Positions 35,580 through 42,366 of a stretch of DNA of 42,366 nt are shown here, piece after piece; the first letter of the stretch is position 1; every line of letters begins with the position of its first letter. Under the pieces are notes generated by a model. That model saw only the letters and a list, made by a program, of their open reading frames with translations. It was not told where the DNA came from and did no database searches. The stretch is from Acidovorax sp. FJL06. GTDB lineage: Bacteria; Pseudomonadota; Gammaproteobacteria; Burkholderiales; Burkholderiaceae_C. The DNA lies in NCBI RefSeq assembly GCF_003852545.1, contig NZ_QAJR01000063.1, positions 1 through 42,366 of the forward strand, read 5' to 3'. The position numbers and the translations under genes are program-made.

Positions 35580-37182
35580 GCTGCACCTCCCCGGCCAGGT
35601 TCTGCTCGAGTTGCTGCTGGTGCTGCTGCGCCAGGTGGGCCTGCACGTCGGCATGCCACAGGCCGCTCATCCATTCGCCAATGCGCTCCACCGTGGCCTC
35701 GGCGCGGGGCACGGAAGGCGACAGGCGCCCCTTGGCCACCACATGCAGCCGGTCGCAGATTTCAAACAATTCGTCCAGCTCCTCACTCACCACCAGCACC
35801 GCGCAGCCCGCGTCGCGCAGCGCCAGGATGGAGCCACGGATCTGCGCCGCCGCGCCCACGTCCACACCCCAGGTGGGCTGCGAGACGATGAGCAGTTGGG
35901 GGTTGGCGTCGATCTCGCGGCCCACGATGAACTTCTGCAGGTTGCCGCCCGACAGCGACTTGGCCGCCGAATGCGGCCCCCCGGCCTTCACATTGAAGCG
36001 CTGGATGATGTCCCGGGCATGCGCTTCGAGCGCGCCCACCTTGATCCAGCCGCTGCCCGACACCGCGTTCTTGCGCGTGAGCAGCAGGTTGTGCGCCAGG
36101 CCCATGGTGGGCACGGCGCCCCGGCCCAGGCGCTCTTCGGGCACAAAGTGCAGGCCCAAAGCGCGGCGCTGGCCGGGGCCCATGCGGCCCGCGTTCTGCC
36201 CGGCCACCTGGATGCTGGCGGGCTCGGCGCGCTGGTCTTCGCCCGACAGCGCATAGAGCAGCTCTTTTTGCCCATTGCCCGACACACCGGCAATGCCCAC
36301 CACCTCGCCCGCCTTGACTTCGAACTGCAGGTCGATCAAGTCCACGCCGAACTGGTCGGCACGCGGCAGCGACAGGCCCTTGACGCGCAGCACCGTGCTC
36401 CCGGTCTGCACCGCGCGGTGTTCCAGCGCGGGCGGCTCAGCGCCGATCATCAGGCGCGAGAGCGATGCATTGGTTTCTTCCGCCGGATTGCACACGCCCG
36501 TGACCTTGCCGCCGCGCAGCACGGTGCAGGCGGTGCACAGCGCGCGAATCTCGTGCAGCTTGTGGCTGATGTAGAGGATGCTGCAGCCCTCGCTGGCCAG
36601 CTTGCGCAACACCACAAACAACTTTTCAACCGCCTGGGGCGTGAGCACCGAAGTGGGCTCGTCCAGGATCAGCACCTTGGGGTTGGTGAGCAGGGCGCGG
36701 ATGATTTCCACGCGCTGCATCTCGCCCACGGAGAGCGTGTGCACGGGGCGCAGGGGGTCGATGTCGAGGCCGTATTCGGCGGCCTTGGCGCTGATGCGCT
36801 GGGTCACCTCGGCCAGCGTCAGGCTCTTGTCCAGGCCCAGCCACACGTTCTCGGCCACCGTGAGGGTGTCGAACAGGCTGAAATGCTGGAACACCATGGC
36901 AATGCCCAAAGCGCGTGCCTCTTGCGGGTTGCGCACCTGCACGGCCTGGCCGTTGAAGAACACGCTGCCTTCGTCGGGCTTGACCGAGCCATAGATGATC
37001 TTCATCAGCGTGGACTTGCCCGCGCCGTTTTCGCCCAGCACCGCATGGATTTCACCAGGCTGCACCGTGAGCGACACGCCGCTGTTGGCCACCACCGCCG
37101 GATAGCGCTTGGTGATGCCCACGAGCTGCAGCCGGGGCGGCGGCGACGCGCCCGGGGCGGTAGAGGTAGGGGGTGAGCTCAT
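35572..37182 (-). CDS. ABC transporter ATPase with two nucleotide-binding domains (NupA/YufO-like)
   Basis: The 536-residue cytoplasmic protein is made of two fused ABC domains. The first has Walker A GENGAGKST (about residue 49), signature LSVGEMQRVEI and Walker B VLILDEPTSVLTPQ. The second has a degenerate P-loop, GVSGNGQKELL, and signature SLSGGNLQKFIVGREI. This layout, with BPD_transp_2 permeases and BMP-type binding proteins, is that of nucleoside/purine importers. It is the first gene of the leftward cluster. A dispersed repeat fills the 80 bases between it and the LysR gene. Confidence 0.94.
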   Translation of the reverse strand: MSSPPTSTAPGASPPPRLQLVGITKRYPAVVANSGVSLTVQPGEIHAVLGENGAGKSTLMKIIYGSVKPDEGSVFFNGQAVQVRNPQEARALGIAMVFQHFSLFDTLTVAENVWLGLDKSLTLAEVTQRISAKAAEYGLDIDPLRPVHTLSVGEMQRVEIIRALLTNPKVLILDEPTSVLTPQAVEKLFVVLRKLASEGCSILYISHKLHEIRALCTACTVLRGGKVTGVCNPAEETNASLSRLMIGAEPPALEHRAVQTGSTVLRVKGLSLPRADQFGVDLIDLQFEVKAGEVVGIAGVSGNGQKELLYALSGEDQRAEPASIQVAGQNAGRMGPGQRRALGLHFVPEERLGRGAVPTMGLAHNLLLTRKNAVSGSGWIKVGALEAHARDIIQRFNVKAGGPHSAAKSLSGGNLQKFIVGREIDANPQLLIVSQPTWGVDVGAAAQIRGSILALRDAGCAVLVVSEELDELFEICDRLHVVAKGRLSPSVPRAEATVERIGEWMSGLWHADVQAHLAQQHQQQLEQNLAGEVQHA

Positions 37183-37210
37183 GCGGGGGATTGTCTCTCA
37201 GTTTTACAAC

Positions 37211-37278
37211 TTGTTATAGGAATGAAAACACCTGATTGCGCTTGTTCAGCATGCCCAAGCAGCTATTCTTTTCGTAGC
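37211..37278. repeat. Dispersed repeat overlapping the 3' end of the LysR gene
   Basis: The element contains TTATAGGAATGAAAACACCTGATTGCG in two pieces shared with other copies, a GCTTG...CAAGC dyad (37240-37260), and AGCAGCTATTCTTTTCGTAGC. The LysR stop codon (37265-37263) lies within it, so the last few LysR residues are repeat-encoded. It also covers the likely promoter of the ABC operon; TATAAC at 37218-37213 on the minus strand is a -10 candidate. Confidence 0.6.
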
Positions 37279-38195
37279 GAAGAGGCCACACCCTTCACAC
37301 ACTCGCGCAGCCAGGCCGCCGCCGCCGAATGGTGGGTGCGCGCATGCCAGAGCTGGTAGTACATGAGCCGTGGAAACGGCACCGGGCAGGGCAGGATGGT
37401 CAGCGGCAGCTGCTCCACATAGCGTTCGCAGTACTGGCGGCCCGTGGTGAGCACAAGCAAGCTGGATGCCACGATGCTGGGGATCAGGCTGAAATGCGCG
37501 CAGCGCGCCGTGATGTGGCGCTGCATGCCCAGGCTGTCCAGGTGCACATCGATCACGCCGCGTGCGCCGGGGTGGGTGGGGGTGGGCGCAATGTGCTCGG
37601 CCGCCAGCCAGCTCTCCACGTCCCAGCCGCGCCGCACGGCGGGGTGGTCCTTGCCCACCAGGCAGACCACCTCGTCGCCAAACAGGCGGCCCATGTGCAG
37701 GTCGTCCGGCGGCTGGGGCCAGTTGCCGATGACCACGTCCACCTCGCCCTGCGCCAGGTGCGCGTGGTAGTGCGCGTCGGCCGACAGGGGCAGGATCTCG
37801 ATGGGGCACAAGGGCGCTTCGACCTTGATGCGGGACACGAGCTGCGGCAGGAACAGCGGGTCGAGGTAGTCGCTGGCGGCGACGCGGAAAGTGCGGGTGG
37901 CGGTGCGTGGGTCAAACCCACGTGCATCCGAAAACAGCGCCTCGGCCGAACGCAGGATGGCACCGGCGGGCTCCACCATGCGCAGCGCGGCATCGGTGGG
38001 CATCATGCTGGCGCCCGAACGCACCAAGAGCGGGTCGCCCGACAGGTCGCGCAGCCGCTTGAGCGCAGCCGACACCGCCGGCTGGTGCATGCCCAGGCGG
38101 ACGGCGGCCCTCGATACGCTGCGTTCAGTGAGCACGGTGTGCAAGACCCTTATGAGATGGAGGTCTATCTTGTCGAAAAGGGCGTGGTCTCTCAT
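37263..38195 (-). CDS. LysR-family regulator, probably of purine catabolism
   Basis: The 310-residue transcription factor has an N-terminal winged helix (residues 8-67: IDLHLIRVLHTVLTERSVSR, AVRLGMHQPAVSAALKRLRD) and a periplasmic-binding-protein-like effector domain (about 95-300). It is divergent from xdhA (110 bases between starts) and directly upstream of the purine ABC operon on its own strand. By position it probably controls one or both. The effector is unknown; a purine such as xanthine or hypoxanthine is the simple guess. Confidence 0.92.
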   Translation of the reverse strand: MRDHALFDKIDLHLIRVLHTVLTERSVSRAAVRLGMHQPAVSAALKRLRDLSGDPLLVRSGASMMPTDAALRMVEPAGAILRSAEALFSDARGFDPRTATRTFRVAASDYLDPLFLPQLVSRIKVEAPLCPIEILPLSADAHYHAHLAQGEVDVVIGNWPQPPDDLHMGRLFGDEVVCLVGKDHPAVRRGWDVESWLAAEHIAPTPTHPGARGVIDVHLDSLGMQRHITARCAHFSLIPSIVASSLLVLTTGRQYCERYVEQLPLTILPCPVPFPRLMYYQLWHARTHHSAAAAWLRECVKGVASSLRKE

Positions 38196-38216
38196 AGCAG
38201 TGCGTGCATTGATGTC

Positions 38217-38232
38217 ATAAGCTTGTACTTAT
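38217..38232. promoter_or_regulatory. Candidate LysR operator between LysR gene and xdhA
   Basis: ATAAG-CTTGTA-CTTAT is a 5-bp perfect dyad 22 bases from the LysR start and 74 bases upstream of xdhA. LysR proteins usually bind such AT-rich interrupted dyads between divergent genes, but the spacing is not the exact T-N11-A form. Confidence 0.4.
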
Positions 38233-38305
38233 GCTGAAGGCCTCAGGGCGCCCTACCCTCTGATGAATTGAAGAATTGATAGCAATCGAAGAAGCGGCAT
38301 CCGTC

Positions 38306-39813
<1,508 letters not shown>

Positions 39814-39817
<4 letters not shown>

Positions 39818-42162
39818 ACGCCCCCGAACACATCCCCACCCAGGCCCTGCCCTCGCCCACCCGGGCGGCCATGGGCCACTCGCACATCCACGAAAGCGCC
39901 CGCGCCCAGGTGGCCGGTGCCGCGCACTACATCGACGACCTGCCCGAGGTGAAGGGCACGCTGTATGCGGCGCCCATCCTCTCCACGGTGGCGCACGGCC
40001 GCCTGAACGGCGTGGATGCCAGCGCCGCGCTGGCCCTGCCCGGCGTGCGCGGCGTGGTGCTGACGGCCGATGTGCCCGGCGACAAGATCCTGGCCGCCTT
40101 TGCGCACGACGAACCGGTGTTTGCCATTGATAGCGTGCAGTTTGTCGGCCAGGTGATCGGCCTGGTGGTGGCCGACTCGGTGATGCAGGCGCGCCGCGCC
40201 GTGCGCGCCGTGCAGCTCGACATCAAGCCCCTGCCTGCCGTGCTCACGGTGCAGGACGCACTCAAGGCCCAAAGCTATGTGCTGCCCCCCGTGTTTGTGC
40301 GCCGGGGCGATGCGGCGGCGGGCCTGGCGCAATCCACCCATCGCCTGAGCGGCGCGTTTGAAGTGGGCGGGCAGGAGCATTTCTACCTCGAAGGCCAGAT
40401 CGCCTACGCCATGCCGCTGGAACAAAAGCAGTGGTGGATCTACTCCAGCACCCAGCACCCGGGCGAGGTGCAGCACTGGGTCTCGCACGCTCTGGGCATC
40501 GACAACCATGCGGTGCGCGTGGAGTGCCGCCGCATGGGCGGTGGCTTTGGCGGCAAGGAGACGCAAGCCGGCCACCTGGCCGTGTGGGCCGCCGTGGCCG
40601 CCAACAAGTTCGGCCGCCCCATCAAGCTGCGGCTGGACCGGGACGAGGACTTCATGGTCACCGGCAAGCGCCACCCGTTTGCGTACGAGTACGACGTGGG
40701 CTTTGACGACACCGGCCGCATCACGGGCCTGAAGCTGCACATGGCGGCCAACTGCGGTTTCAGCGCCGACCTGTCGGGCCCCGTGGCCGACCGCGCCGTG
40801 TTCCACAGCGACAACGCCTATTACCTGAGCGATGTCGAAATCGCCTCATACCGCTGCAAGACGAATACCCAGAGCCACACGGCATTCCGTGGCTTTGGCG
40901 GCCCGCAGGGCGTGATCGTGATCGAGGCCATCCTGGGCGACATTGCGCGCGCGCTGGGCCTGGATGCGCAGGACGTGCGCCTGGCCAACCTGTATGGCAA
41001 GGACGCGAGCAGCGGCCGCAACGTCACCCACTACCAGATGGCCGTGGAAGACAACATCCTGCACGAGTTGATGCCCACGCTGGAGCAAACCTCGCACTAC
41101 CGCCAACGCCAGGCCGAGATTGCGGCCTGGAACGCGCACAACCCGATCATCAAGCGCGGCATCGCCATCACGCCCGTCAAGTTCGGCATCAGCTTCACGG
41201 CCACGCTGTTCAACCAGGCCGGCGCGCTGGTGCATGTGTACACCGACGGCAGCGTGCAGGTGAACCACGGCGGCACCGAAATGGGCCAGGGCCTGCACAC
41301 CAAGGTGGCGCAGATCGTGGCCGACGAGCTGGGCGTGCCGCTCGCGCGCGTGCTGGTCACGGCCAGCGACACCAGCAAGGTGCCCAACGCCAGCGCCACG
41401 GCGGCCAGCAGCGGCACCGACCTGAACGGCCGCGCCGCCCAATATGCCGCGCGCAACGTGCGCGACAACCTGGCCTCGTTCGTGTGCGGGCTGGACGGCT
41501 GCGGCGCAGGCGCGATCCGGTTCGCGGGCGGCCAGGTGATCTCGCCCAAGGCCGTGCGCAGCTTCGACGCCGTGGTCAAGGACGCCTATGCCAACCGCAT
41601 CCAGCTGTGGAGCGACGGCTTTTATCGCACGCCCAAGATCCACTACGACAAGGCCACGCTCACGGGCCGGCCGTTCTACTACTTCGCCTACGGCGCGGCC
41701 TGCACCGAGGTGGCCATCGACACCCTCACCGGCGAGAGCCGCGTGCTGAAGGTGGACATCCTGCACGACGTGGGCCACAGCATCAACCCGGCCATCGACA
41801 TCGGCCAGATCGAAGGCGGTTTTGTGCAAGGCATGGGCTGGCTCACGACCGAGCAGCTGGTGTGGAACGACAAGGGCACCCTGGCCACCCACGCGCCCAG
41901 CACATACAAGATCCCGGCCACGGGCGACATCCCGGAGCACTTTAACGTCCACCTCTGGCCCGAGGCGAACCGCGAGGACAATGTGGGCGGCAGCAAGGCC
42001 GTGGGCGAGCCGCCGTTCATGCTGGCGATCAGCGTGTACGAGGCGCTGCGCAATGCGGTGGCTGCGGGGCGGGGTGGCGTGGACGCTGCGGCGCCGGTGG
42101 TGTTGACGGCTCCGGCGACGGCGGAGAATGTGCTGAGGGCGTTGGGGCGGGTGGTGGATTGA
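39814..42162 (+). CDS. xdhB: Xanthine dehydrogenase large subunit (molybdopterin)
   Basis: The 782-residue cytoplasmic subunit holds the molybdenum cofactor and oxidises hypoxanthine and xanthine to urate with XdhA. Visible are the aldehyde oxidase/xanthine dehydrogenase a/b hammerhead (about 25-135) and Moco-binding segments RMGGGFGGKE (about 246), AFRGFGGPQG (about 354), GGTEMGQGLHTK (about 490) and the catalytic glutamate in KAVGEPPFMLA (about 732). It overlaps xdhA by four bases. The insertion chaperone gene xdhC normally follows; it is not seen in the 204 bases left and may lie outside the window. Confidence 0.96.
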
Positions 42163-42200
42163 TTATTTTTTTGCCCCTACCGCCTGCTGGTTGTGCCTTT

Positions 42201-42226
42201 GCAGCTATTATTTTTATAGCATTTTG
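42201..42226. repeat. Dispersed repeat fragment after xdhB
   Basis: GCAGCTATTATTTTTATAGC, then ATTTTG, matches the AT-rich terminal word (AGCTAT...ATAGC) of the other copies. It lies 39 bases past the xdhB stop and could serve as a weak hairpin terminator. Confidence 0.5.
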
Positions 42227-42238
42227 ATTTCCACTCAC

Positions 42239-42306
42239 CGTTCGGACTGAGTGGGTCGAAACCAGTTCAACGCCTCCCAACCGTTTGGGCTGAGCCTGTC
42301 GAAGCC
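42239..42306. repeat. Two degenerate copies of a CCGTTCGGGCTGAGCCTGTCGAAGC-type repeat
   Basis: CCGTTCGGACTGAGTGGGTCGAA (42239-42260 region) and CCGTTTGGGCTGAGCCTGTCGAA (42281-42303 region) are direct repeats about 42 bases apart. The second is close to a word (TTCGACAGGCTCAGCCCGAAC on the other strand) that I recall as a very common intergenic repeat in proteobacteria. Confidence 0.6.
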
Positions 42307-42366
42307 TTGGCGTGCTGGTTTGGAAGGCATGCTTGGGTTCAGGGCGGAGGCCGGGGTGTGCGCCCG

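Overview
The window reads as chromosome of a GC-rich betaproteobacterium of the family Comamonadaceae, most like Acidovorax. The grounds are the strong GC bias at third codon positions, the protein sequences, and two kinds of short intergenic repeat that I recall as abundant in that family. This placement comes from recognition, not from a database search. I see no rRNA, tRNA, CRISPR array, insertion sequence or phage gene.

Layout. (1) 1-2059, minus: a membrane sensor diguanylate cyclase cut by the window edge. (2) 2224-5172, minus: aconitase acnA carrying an in-frame piece of a dispersed repeat. (3) 5351-6781: a small membrane protein divergent from an XRE/MmyB-type regulator. (4) 6927-8448: an H-NS-like protein and ApaH. 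(5) 8480-19618: a nitrous oxide reduction (nos) locus. An ApbE/NosX flavin transferase and a lipoprotein cytochrome c run leftward. A DUF2946-like Cys protein, nosZ, nosR, nosD, nosF, nosY, nosL and a second nosL-like gene run rightward. Between the arms is a near-consensus FNR-type promoter. (6) 19698-24745, minus: a RhlE-type RNA helicase, a SulP-STAS-cNMP transporter and a YpfJ-type zinc peptidase. (7) 24880-27659, plus: pyroglutamyl peptidase, a small ornithine-cyclodeaminase-like remnant and a second diguanylate cyclase. (8) 27722-28294, minus: dcd. (9) 28445-42162: a purine uptake and breakdown locus. On the minus strand it has an ABC ATPase, two permeases, a lipoprotein BMP-family binding protein, an adenine/adenosine deaminase, a second BMP-family binding protein and guanine deaminase. 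A LysR regulator follows, divergent from xdhA-xdhB on the plus strand.

How the parts fit. In the nos locus, electrons would pass through NosR (FMN, Fe-S; flavin attached by the ApbE/NosX protein) and c-type cytochrome to NosZ, while NosDFY and NosL handle copper-site assembly. The NosZ leader has a twin-arginine motif and also a lipobox-like Cys35 followed by an Ala/Pro-rich linker. Together with the lipoprotein cytochrome and lipoprotein NosL, this suggests a membrane-tethered version of the pathway. In the purine locus, the transporter brings in nucleosides or bases, the deaminases make hypoxanthine and xanthine, and XdhAB oxidises these to urate.

The most unusual structural signal is the dispersed repeat family. 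About nine related pieces occur in 42 kb, two of them read in frame inside acnA and xdhA, and one placed directly before the nosR start codon.
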